Source of the DNA: Pseudomonas sp. REP124
GTDB taxonomy: Bacteria > Pseudomonadota > Gammaproteobacteria > Pseudomonadales > Pseudomonadaceae
Direction of reading: 5' to 3'
Assembly (NCBI RefSeq): GCF_020164475.1
Contig: NZ_JAIQWX010000047.1
Span: 1 to 40,341 of the forward strand
Length of the DNA: 40,341 nucleotides
The notes beneath the pieces are model-generated. The model was not told where the DNA came from. It ran no database searches and saw only the letters and a list, made by a program, of their open reading frames with translations. Position numbers and translations under genes: made by a program. Positions within the stretch are counted from its first letter, which is position 1; each line of letters starts with the position of its first letter. Shown in pieces: positions 27,531 to 34,339 of the stretch.

Positions 27531-29087
27531 ATGAACAATCAGGTGTGGCACAAATCGGCAATCGCATTGGCGCTCGCGCTTTCCCTCGGACTCACCGGCT
27601 GCAGCAGCGGCGGTGGCGGTCATCACAGCAGCCCGGACAGCTCCTCCTCGGATGGCGGCACGGCGGGCACCGGTGGAGCGGGTGGCGGTAGCGGTGGCGC
27701 AGGCGGTTCTGACGGCACCGCTGGCACCGGCGGCGGTGGCACCACCAATCCGACTGATCCAACCAACCCGACAAACCCTACCGATCCGACGAACCCAACC
27801 AATCCGACCGATCCCACAAATCCGACCAACCCGGGCGCAACGCCACTGGTCACCACCACCCTGGTGCAGGACGTCGGCAACACCGTCAGCGGCGTGGGCT
27901 CAGGCGTCGGGCAGATCGGCGATTCATTGAGTTCCGTACCGGTGGCAGGCGGCGTCGTGCAAAGCGTGGCCAATACCACCGGCAATGTGGTCAGCACCCT
28001 GGGCGATGGCGTAGCCAATGGCGTAGGCAAACTCGGCACCGATCCCAATGGCCTCGGCGTCACGGCATCGGCAGTAGGCGGAGTGGTACAGGATCTTGGC
28101 AACGGCGTTTCCGATGTCAGCGGCAAACTGGCCACGGCCACCAGCAGCGTTCCAGTCGTTGGCGGCGTAGTGACCCGGGTCGCTCCGGTGCTCGATGGCG
28201 TCGGCGAACGCGTCACCATGCTCGGCGACACCCTGAGCACCGCCACAACCACTGGCCCTCTGGGCAACGTCACCCAGGAAGTAGGCAGCAAACTGGTGCC
28301 GGTGATCGCCATGGTCGAGAGCACCACCGACAAAGTCGGCAGCGCCACCGGGTTGGGCGATCCGCTCAAGGGTGTGGTGAAACAGGTCGGCGATACCGTC
28401 AATGGCGTGGGCACCAAAGTCACCGATGCCGGCAACGGCAATGCGCTGACCAATACCGTGGGCGGTGCGGTGAGTAACGTCGGCACCACGGTCGGCAAAG
28501 CCGGTGGCCTGGTATCCAATGGCACAGGCTCGGGCGGCAGCACACCGGGCGCAGGCGGCCTGCTTGAAACCGTCGGCGGCGCGGTGGTCAACGTCGGCAA
28601 TGGTCTGAACATCGGCAACAGCAATGGAACGGTGAGCGCGGCAGGCATTACCGGTGTAGCCGGCGGTAATCTGGTCGCCAGCGTCGGCGGTGCACTGGGT
28701 GGCAGCGGCGTGGCCAACACCGCCCCGACTGCAGCGCTGGGTACGCTTGGGACGAACGTCGGTGCGGCGATCAACCCGGTCACCACGGCGGTATCGGGGC
28801 TGACTCAAAACGTCGGCGCCAGCACCGGACTCGGCGCTCCTGTCGCGGGTCTCACCAACCAGGCGGGTGGTGCAGTCGCCAATCTCGGCACTGCGATAGC
28901 GGGCAGCAATGCCAACCCGGTGGTCACGGCCCTTGGTAATACCGTGACCACCGTGGGGGGCACCGTCGCTGCCGCTGGCGGCCTGGTCAATGCCGGCACT
29001 GCAGGCACTGGCGCGACCGGCACACCCGGCGGGCTGGGCGGTGTCATCGGCGGACTCACCGGCGCCCTGGGCGGCAACAGACGCTAG
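27531..29087 (+). CDS. Gly/Val/Thr-rich repetitive lipoprotein (collagen-like annotation class)
   Basis: A 518-residue predicted outer-membrane lipoprotein. The signal peptide (MNNQVWHKSAIALALALSLG) ends in lipobox LTGC with Cys24; Ser at +2 argues against inner-membrane retention. Residues 25-72 are a flexible Gly/Ser/Thr linker. Residues 73-102 are ten N/D-P-x triplets. From about 105 to the end come irregular Val/Gly repeats such as SSVPVAGGVV (about 134), SSVPVVGGVV (about 205), NTVGGAVSNVG and ETVGGAVVNVG. There is no TPS or FHA domain, no Gly-X-Y collagen periodicity over long stretches, and almost no aromatic residues. The 27531 start is preferred because it places the signal peptide at the N-terminus. 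A terminator and then a TpsB transporter gene follow. It may be a surface or adhesion protein; the function is unknown. Confidence 0.8.
   Translation: MNNQVWHKSAIALALALSLGLTGCSSGGGGHHSSPDSSSSDGGTAGTGGAGGGSGGAGGSDGTAGTGGGGTTNPTDPTNPTNPTDPTNPTNPTDPTNPTNPGATPLVTTTLVQDVGNTVSGVGSGVGQIGDSLSSVPVAGGVVQSVANTTGNVVSTLGDGVANGVGKLGTDPNGLGVTASAVGGVVQDLGNGVSDVSGKLATATSSVPVVGGVVTRVAPVLDGVGERVTMLGDTLSTATTTGPLGNVTQEVGSKLVPVIAMVESTTDKVGSATGLGDPLKGVVKQVGDTVNGVGTKVTDAGNGNALTNTVGGAVSNVGTTVGKAGGLVSNGTGSGGSTPGAGGLLETVGGAVVNVGNGLNIGNSNGTVSAAGITGVAGGNLVASVGGALGGSGVANTAPTAALGTLGTNVGAAINPVTTAVSGLTQNVGASTGLGAPVAGLTNQAGGAVANLGTAIAGSNANPVVTALGNTVTTVGGTVAAAGGLVNAGTAGTGATGTPGGLGGVIGGLTGALGGNRR
27747..27827 (+). repeat. 27-bp tandem repeat encoding NPT-DPT-NPT
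   Basis: Three in-frame copies of a nine-residue unit (Asn-Pro-Thr, Asp-Pro-Thr, Asn-Pro-Thr) inside the lipoprotein gene, followed by Asn-Pro-Gly. Third-codon positions differ between copies, so the amino-acid pattern is kept by selection rather than by recent duplication alone. It probably forms a stiff, extended stalk between the lipid anchor and the repeat domain. Confidence 0.9.
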
Positions 29088-29142
29088 CTTGCACCTGGCC
29101 GTCGGCAGGCGGCCTTACCTACAGCGCCTACACTTGGTTGAG

Positions 29143-29178
29143 GGCGGAAGATGTTGCTCAGTCTTCCGCCTTTTCTTT
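29143..29178 (+). terminator. intrinsic terminator between the lipoprotein and TpsB genes
   Basis: A 9-bp stem GGCGGAAGA/TCTTCCGCC (29143-29151 and 29162-29170) with a 10-nt loop, followed by TTTTCTTT. It begins 55 bp after the lipoprotein stop. An ATG within the stem at 29151 is in frame with the TpsB gene but is unlikely to be its start for this reason. Confidence 0.85.
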
Positions 29179-29205
29179 GGGTCACGAAGATCCAGGTGCT
29201 ACAGC
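29177..29205 (+). promoter_or_regulatory. possible promoter of the TpsB gene
   Basis: TTGGGT (29177-29182), a 17-bp spacer and TACAGC (29200-29205) lie just after the terminator and 20 bp before the TpsB start. The match to the housekeeping consensus is modest; a promoter is expected here because the terminator precedes it. Confidence 0.3.
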
Positions 29206-29225
29206 GATCGAACAGGGAGTGTCCT

Positions 29226-30893
29226 ATGCGCGCCACGGCTTTTTTGTTGTTGTTTCCCCTCTGCTCCACCCTCCTCGCCGACACCCTGCCCAGCTTCCTC
29301 AACAGCAACGAAACCATCCGTAACCTGCCGGTGCCGAATCTGCCCGCCGACGCCTACCGCCCGACTGCCACGCCGCCGCAGGTCCCCGAGCCCGGCGCGC
29401 GTCAGGAACCGTTGATGATGGACACCAAAGTGCAGCTCAAGAACGTGCAGATCCAGGGCGGCACGATCTACCCGCTGGAGGAACTGGCGGCGCTTTATCA
29501 ACCTTTGCTCGGCCGTGAAAGCAGCCTCGCCGACCTGATTGAAGCGACCCGCAGCATCACCCGTCGTTATCAACAGGATGGCTACTTGCTGTCCTACGCC
29601 TTCCTGCCCCAGCAGAATTTCGACAACGGCACCGCGCGCGTGGTGTTGGTGGAGGGCTATATCAAGGATTACCAGTTGCAGGGCGACGTCGGCCGGGTCA
29701 AAGGCCTGCTGGATGAACTGGTGGCCAAACTGCAGGCCGAACGCCCGCTGACCCGCAAGACGTTCGAGCGCTACACCACGCTCATGAGCCGCATCCCCGG
29801 CGTGACCTTGCAAGCCCAGGTGCCGCCACCGGGCACCACCGACGGCGCGTCAACCCTGATCGCTCAGGCCAGCCGCAAACCCTTCACCAGTACCCTGAGC
29901 ACCACCGAAGACAACCGCAACGGCACTCAGGCCCTGCTGGGTGTGAGCAGTAACTCCCAGACGGCGATGGGCGAACAGCTGACCCTCAGCGGCCTGTTTC
30001 CGCCGGGTGACGATAAAGAGCATTACTACCGCCTGGACTACAACCAGTTCCTCAATGCAGAGGGCACGCAACTGGCCCTGTCCGCTTCGCGCTACCGCGC
30101 CGATCTGGGCAGCAATGTGCGTCTGGACAACGGCCTCGAACTGGAACCCCATCGGGAGAACGATCGTTATTCCATCGGCTTCACTCACCCGCTGATCGCC
30201 TCGCCCAACGAAATCCTGAGCGCCGGCGCGCGCCTGTACGCCGTGGACGACAAGACCCGCTACAAGGTGGTGGGCTTCCCCTTGAGCGTCGAACAACGCA
30301 CCGACATCCGCGCCCTGGCGTTCGAAAGCGACTGGCGCAAGGCCGACGCTCGCCAACTGCGCATCCTCAGCGGCGGGTTGTATCAGGGTATCGACGGCAT
30401 GGGTGCCAATACCGACAACAGCGCCATCGACCTGGATTTCTTCCGGTTGCGTCTGTCGGGAGTGCAGAGCGACAAGTTCTTCGACAACTGGCAAGGCGTC
30501 CTCTCCGCCGCCTTCTACTGGAGCGACGACAGCCTGCCCGACAGCGAACGCGCCGTCTTCGGCGGCCAGAACTTCGGCCGCGGCTACCCCGACGACCAGA
30601 CTTCCGGCGACAAGGGCTGGGGTGCGGCGTATGAGGTGAACTACAGCTTCAATCGCGAGGGCAGTTGGGTTCGGGTGCTGCAACCTTATGTGGTGCTGGA
30701 CCGCGCCAAGACCTGGTTCAACAAATTGCCGGTCCAGGGCAACGACATGTCATCGGCGGCGGTGGGTTTGAGATTTGGCGATGCCAAGTACTACAACATC
30801 GCATTGGAAGCGGCCAAGCCGATGTCGGAGAAGGCGCTGGATACGTTCAATCGGCGGGCGCGGTATAGCATCAGTTTCAGTTATCAGTTGTAG
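29226..30893 (+). CDS. TpsB-type outer-membrane transporter (ShlB/FhaC/HecB family), no TpsA partner in window
   Basis: A 555-residue two-partner-secretion transporter. The signal peptide (MRATAFLLLFPLCSTLLAD) is followed by a Pro-rich segment, then a POTRA region with VQLKNVQIQGGTIYPLEEL (about 65-83) and RRYQQDGYLLSYAFLPQ near 115-131 (the usual GY-x-AF-PQ pattern). The C-terminal barrel runs from about 210; its loop-6 signature appears as NFGRGYPDDQ near 450-460 (VRGY/F variant), and the chain ends ISFSYQL as expected for an outer-membrane barrel. CAGGGAG precedes the 29226 ATG. The upstream neighbour is a lipoprotein, not an FHA-type exoprotein, so its substrate may be that lipoprotein, a distant protein, or a Flp-associated factor. 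This pairing is unusual. Confidence 0.9.
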   Translation: MRATAFLLLFPLCSTLLADTLPSFLNSNETIRNLPVPNLPADAYRPTATPPQVPEPGARQEPLMMDTKVQLKNVQIQGGTIYPLEELAALYQPLLGRESSLADLIEATRSITRRYQQDGYLLSYAFLPQQNFDNGTARVVLVEGYIKDYQLQGDVGRVKGLLDELVAKLQAERPLTRKTFERYTTLMSRIPGVTLQAQVPPPGTTDGASTLIAQASRKPFTSTLSTTEDNRNGTQALLGVSSNSQTAMGEQLTLSGLFPPGDDKEHYYRLDYNQFLNAEGTQLALSASRYRADLGSNVRLDNGLELEPHRENDRYSIGFTHPLIASPNEILSAGARLYAVDDKTRYKVVGFPLSVEQRTDIRALAFESDWRKADARQLRILSGGLYQGIDGMGANTDNSAIDLDFFRLRLSGVQSDKFFDNWQGVLSAAFYWSDDSLPDSERAVFGGQNFGRGYPDDQTSGDKGWGAAYEVNYSFNREGSWVRVLQPYVVLDRAKTWFNKLPVQGNDMSSAAVGLRFGDAKYYNIALEAAKPMSEKALDTFNRRARYSISFSYQL

Positions 30894-30913
30894 GGAGGGG
30901 TTGGCCGGCAGGA

Positions 30914-31010
30914 CGCCTTCGCGGGCAAGCCTCGCTCCTACAGGGCCTGTGTTGGACACAAAATTGAGGACGACGCAGGACCACTGTAGGAGCGAGCTTG
31001 CTCGCGATGG
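30914..31010. repeat. two REP elements pointing apart
   Basis: A reverse REP (30914-30944, GAGCGAGGC subtype) followed by a forward REP (30982-31010, GAGCGAGC subtype). Their order is opposite to a normal REPIN, so they are probably two single REPs rather than one mobile pair. They lie between the converging TpsB and response-regulator genes. Confidence 0.85.
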
Positions 31011-31074
31011 AGGTCAACGATGACGCGGGAAAACTGGATAAATGCATTGCCCAGGCTCACTCCCGCAAAAAAGC

Positions 31075-31521
31075 TCAAGAGCCGCTGGCGCGCACGTCCG
31101 GCAACGGAAACAGATTGTTCAACGTCTCCAACAACCGCACGTGATAAATCGGCTTGCGAAACAAATCCAGCACATGCAACCGCAACATGTCACTGACATC
31201 CTCCATATCCGCATGCCCCGACATCACGATCACCGGCAGATGCTGGCGCGAGGTGTGCTCGCGCAAGCGCTTGATCAGCGACATGCCACTCTCCTCCGGC
31301 ATGCGCAGGTCGGTGATGACCAGCGCAATGTCCGGATGACGGGTGAGATGGTGCAGAGCCAGTTTCACGGACGTTGCGGTAAAGACATCGAAGCCTTCGC
31401 CCTCCAGCAACTCCGCCAACTCGAGCAAAGCGTCTTCTTCGTCATCGACCAGAAGAAGTTGTTGGCGGGAAGAGGCAGGAGCACTCATGCGCGACACCGG
31501 TAGTAAAGTAAGCACTGACAT
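31075..31521 (-). CDS. single-domain response regulator (receiver only)
   Basis: A 148-residue stand-alone receiver domain. The acidic pair is D26/D27 (LLLVDDEED), the phosphorylated Asp is D71 (ITDLRMPEESG), the switch Ser is S101 (IVMSGHAD), and the conserved Lys is K123 (DLFRKPIYHV). There is no DNA-binding or enzymatic output domain, so it must act by binding a partner. Two starts are possible: 31521 (AGGCGG upstream) and 31488 (11 codons later, no clear ribosome site); the longer one is used. The gene lies directly downstream of flp on the same strand (37 bp apart) and may be co-transcribed, which suggests control of Flp pilus assembly. No histidine kinase is in the window. Confidence 0.88.
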   Translation of the reverse strand: MSVLTLLPVSRMSAPASSRQQLLLVDDEEDALLELAELLEGEGFDVFTATSVKLALHHLTRHPDIALVITDLRMPEESGMSLIKRLREHTSRQHLPVIVMSGHADMEDVSDMLRLHVLDLFRKPIYHVRLLETLNNLFPLPDVRASGS

Positions 31522-31558
31522 TAGGACCCGCCTTCAGCTATGGCAAATGACCGTCGCA

Positions 31559-31777
31559 TCAGGACGACTTAGGAACGAGTGCACCCGAAATTTTTCCGAA
31601 TACCGTCCCGATGTCGCCCGCAATACCCGAACTGAGCCCCGCAATGACCACCGCCACCATCGCCGCCACAATCGCATACTCGATACCTGACGCGCCCTCG
31701 GTATCCCTCGCCAATCTCCTGCAGAAAGACAAAACGAGTTCCGACTTGACCTTGCTAACCAGCTTCGAAAAAGACAT
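31559..31777 (-). CDS. flp: Flp-type type IVb pilin
   Basis: A 72-residue prepilin, the normal size for Flp. The leader (28 residues, MSFSKLVSKVKSELVLSFCR then RLARDTEG) ends in Gly28; the mature part starts ASGIEYAIVAAMVAV with Glu at +5 and Tyr at +6, the Flp signature. One hydrophobic helix and a short tail GKISGALVPKSS follow. The prepilin is processed by a dedicated peptidase (FppA/TadV type) not present here and polymerised by the tad products encoded divergently. The start at 31777 is preceded by CAGGAGATCG; an ATG 28 codons further upstream gives no family match. The leader is longer than in many Flp proteins. Confidence 0.93.
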   Translation of the reverse strand: MSFSKLVSKVKSELVLSFCRRLARDTEGASGIEYAIVAAMVAVVIAGLSSGIAGDIGTVFGKISGALVPKSS

Positions 31778-31801
31778 GACCGATCTCCTGGCGCACCCGG
31801 G

Positions 31802-31819
31802 TGTTGCATGAGCGCAACA
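31802..31819 (-). promoter_or_regulatory. stem-loop in the flp leader
   Basis: A perfect 6-bp stem TGTTGC/GCAACA with a 6-nt loop lies 25-42 bases upstream of the flp start, just before its ribosome site. It could protect the abundant pilin mRNA or bind a regulator. Confidence 0.35.
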
Positions 31820-31979
31820 TGATTTCCCTATGCCAGCATCAGCATTGTCGGCATTTTCCAACCCAACAACTGTAACAACGGACTAATCACAAAGTATTAG
31901 TCGCTTCGTTGACGCCAGAAAAACCGACATTTCGTCGTAATCATTTACTTTTATTGAATTTTTTCAGCTTCGTAATGGC

Positions 31980-32016
31980 ATTTCGCTCTAGCTGCGCTAC
32001 CGTCCAATAGCGAAAT
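31980..32016. promoter_or_regulatory. inverted repeat in the flp/rcpC divergent region
   Basis: ATTTCGCT and AGCGAAAT (31980-31987 and 32009-32016) form a perfect 8-bp dyad separated by 21 bp, so the half-site centres are 29 bp apart, near three helical turns. It lies about 86 bp upstream of rcpC and 200 bp from flp, in AT-rich DNA. It is a candidate regulator site for the tad operon; a PprB-type regulator controls flp-tad in P. aeruginosa. Confidence 0.4.
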
Positions 32017-32101
32017 AGTTCCATGTTCATAGCTGCCTGATTGCGAAGTTGTCTCGTCGGATGAAACGGGGTCTTTGCGCAGCAGGAAAGGGAGAGCCGT
32101 C

Positions 32102-33055
32102 ATGAACAGCCGTATCATTCTGGGCCTTGCCGGACTGTCACTGGTGGGCGCTGTATTTGCAGGGTATTGGGGCCTGACGTTGACCCAACAACCGGCACCC
32201 GCGCTCGTTGCGCAATTGAGCGACACTCCACCAACCTCCCCGCTTCAGTCACCCGCGCAACAGACAGAAGACACCACCCGCAAACCGGTGGTGGTCTTGC
32301 AACGCGACGTGGCCCCCTTCGCACAAATCACCGCCGACGACGTCGCCCTGGAAAAACTGCGCACCGTCCCCGCCGGCAGCCTGACCAGCCTCGATCAAGC
32401 CATCGGCCGCACCCCGTGGCGCGCCCTCAAGGCCGGCAGCTGGCTCAACGACGAAAGCTTCGACGCCGGCGGCAGCCTGGCGCGAATGATTCGCCCTGAC
32501 GAACGCGCGCTGGCCGTAGCCGTGGACGAAGTAGTCAACGCCGGCGGGCAACTCGCGCCGGGAGACTATGTTGATGTGCTGCTGTTTCTGCGCATGGACA
32601 CCACCAACCCGCAGGCCTCGTCCCAACTGGTGATCCCGGCCCTGCGCGTACTCGGAGTGGGCGAGCAGATGGGTCTGACCAACGACGGCCAACCCGCCAA
32701 CCCTGCCCATGGCAACGACGACAAACTGCGTCAGGAACAACAGCGCGCCAGCGCTCGCACCGTGCTGCTGGCCGTGCCCGAACCACTGATCAGTCGCCTG
32801 ATGCTCGCTGCGCAGGCCGGAGTTTTGCGCCTGGCCGTGCGCAGCGCCGAGGAAAACCGCCTGGCCCGGTACTGGGCCGGTGAAAGCGATTCGGCGGCCA
32901 ACCTGGCCAATGCCGACCGCGAACTGATTCAGTTCAACGAGCTGGCCATGACCCCGCCGCCGAAGAATGTCATGGCCATCGGCGCCTCCACACCCGCGCG
33001 CAAAGCGGCCGTGGAAGTCATTCGCGGCAATGAAACCACGCAAAAGACCCCCTGA
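32102..33055 (+). CDS. rcpC: Flp pilus assembly protein RcpC/CpaB
   Basis: A 317-residue periplasmic protein anchored by one N-terminal helix (MNSRIILGLAGLSLVGAVFA). The SAF domain spans about 65-130 (VVLQRDVAPFAQITADDVAL, then LNDESFDAGGSLARMI), followed by the RcpC/CpaB domain (ALAVAVDEVVNAGGQLAPGDYVDVLLFL near 135-162). RcpC supports the secretin RcpA and may help fibre passage through the periplasm. The 32102 start has AAAGGGAGAG upstream; an ATG nine codons earlier is not preferred. It is the first gene of the tad operon, divergent from flp with 324 bp between start codons. Confidence 0.92.
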   Translation: MNSRIILGLAGLSLVGAVFAGYWGLTLTQQPAPALVAQLSDTPPTSPLQSPAQQTEDTTRKPVVVLQRDVAPFAQITADDVALEKLRTVPAGSLTSLDQAIGRTPWRALKAGSWLNDESFDAGGSLARMIRPDERALAVAVDEVVNAGGQLAPGDYVDVLLFLRMDTTNPQASSQLVIPALRVLGVGEQMGLTNDGQPANPAHGNDDKLRQEQQRASARTVLLAVPEPLISRLMLAAQAGVLRLAVRSAEENRLARYWAGESDSAANLANADRELIQFNELAMTPPPKNVMAIGASTPARKAAVEVIRGNETTQKTP

Positions 33056-33076
33056 ATCGAGCAAGGATGCCCTTTG

Positions 33077-34339
33077 ATGCGCAGACGTTTTGTGCCGTTG
33101 TTCAACGGTTTGATCTGGGCCACCTTGATCAGCGGCGTGCCCGTGACGGCAGCCCTGGCCGCAAGCGGCAATTGTTCCGCGCTGGGCCCGATGCCGGCCA
33201 CGATGGAAGTTGGCGAAGGAATGCAGCAGGAAGTCCAGTCGCCGGTCGCGATAACCCGCATCGCCGTGGGCGACCCGAAAATCGCGGATGTGCGGGTCAA
33301 CGGCAACGACGCCTTCTTGCTCACCGGCATGGCCGCTGGCGCCACCAGCTTGATGGTCTGGACACCCTGCGCCAGCACCCCGCGCCAGAGCATGGTGTTT
33401 GTGAAAGGTCGCGCCACCGCCGCCATGACCACCGCCACCCGCCTGCCCTCCGATGAACCGGCACTGCCCTCGCAGGTGCAGACCGACATCCGCTTCGTCG
33501 AAGTCAGCCGCACCAAACTCAAGGAAGCCAGCACCTCAATCTACGGCAAGACCTCCAACTTCTTGTTCGGCTCGCCCGGCACCGTGCCCAACACCGGCGT
33601 GACGCCACGGGTGCTGCCGCTGCGCGATCTCGATCCGCGCATCGCCGTGCCGAGCATTCCGCTGGCCAACGACATGTACAACATCGTCGCCGGCGGCGGT
33701 AATTTCCTGGCGATCATCAATGCCATGGAAGGCAGCGGCTTCGCCTACACCCTGGCGCGGCCAAGCCTGGTGGCCCTGAGCGGACAGAGCGCCAGCTTCC
33801 TGGCCGGCGGTGAAATCCCGATCCCGATCCCCAGCGCCAACAGCAACAGCTATTCCATCGAATACAAGGAATTCGGTATCCGCCTGACGCTGACGCCAAC
33901 GGTGGTCAGCAACGACCATATCGCGATCAAAGTCGCGCCCGAGGTCAGCGAGCTGGATTACAACAACGCCGTGACCATCGGCGGCACCACCGTGCCGGCC
34001 TTCACCATTCGCCGCACCGACACCAGCATCTCCCTGGCCGATGGCGAAAGCTTCGTCATCAGCGGTTTGATCAGCACGCAAAACACCTCGCAGGTGAACA
34101 AATTTCCGGGCCTTGGCGATATTCCGATTCTCGGCGCGTTTTTCCGCAGTTCCTCGATCAACCGCGAAGAGCGCGAGCTGCTGATGATCGTCACTCCGCA
34201 TCTGGTCCAACCGCTGGCGGTCAACGCGAAGCTGCCTTCGTTACCGGGTGAAAACCTGCGCAACTACGACCCTAACTGGTATCGCCTGTACTTCCTCGAA
34301 AACGGTGATTTCGATAAACGCAGCGGGCTATCGCAATGA
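33077..34339 (+). CDS. rcpA: outer-membrane secretin RcpA/CpaC of the Flp pilus
   Basis: A 420-residue secretin subunit that forms the outer-membrane channel for the pilus. A signal peptide is followed by the pilus N-terminal domain (VGEGMQQEVQSPVAITRIAV and VGDPKIADVRVNGNDAFLLT near 38-80) and the secretin core. The core includes ARPSLVALSGQSASFLAGGE, IPIPIPSANSNSYSIEYKEF and GIRLTLTPTVVSNDHIAIKV near 226-293, then GLGDIPILGAFFRSSSINRE near 345-365. The ATG at 33077 is chosen; a TTG one codon earlier is possible. AAGGAT lies upstream. It starts 21 bp after rcpC and overlaps tadZ by 4 bp. Confidence 0.94.
   Translation: MRRRFVPLFNGLIWATLISGVPVTAALAASGNCSALGPMPATMEVGEGMQQEVQSPVAITRIAVGDPKIADVRVNGNDAFLLTGMAAGATSLMVWTPCASTPRQSMVFVKGRATAAMTTATRLPSDEPALPSQVQTDIRFVEVSRTKLKEASTSIYGKTSNFLFGSPGTVPNTGVTPRVLPLRDLDPRIAVPSIPLANDMYNIVAGGGNFLAIINAMEGSGFAYTLARPSLVALSGQSASFLAGGEIPIPIPSANSNSYSIEYKEFGIRLTLTPTVVSNDHIAIKVAPEVSELDYNNAVTIGGTTVPAFTIRRTDTSISLADGESFVISGLISTQNTSQVNKFPGLGDIPILGAFFRSSSINREERELLMIVTPHLVQPLAVNAKLPSLPGENLRNYDPNWYRLYFLENGDFDKRSGLSQ

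Noticed and set aside
27623..28786. 387-codon Pro/Thr/Val-rich antisense frame in the lipoprotein gene
   Set aside because: It is the complement of a Gly/Val/Thr repeat gene, so low complexity is expected. There is no start signal, signal peptide or domain.
31778..31861. Upstream extension of flp by 28 codons
   Set aside because: The longer frame gives no family match and lacks a good ribosome site, whereas the start at 31777 has AGGAG and yields a standard Flp leader.
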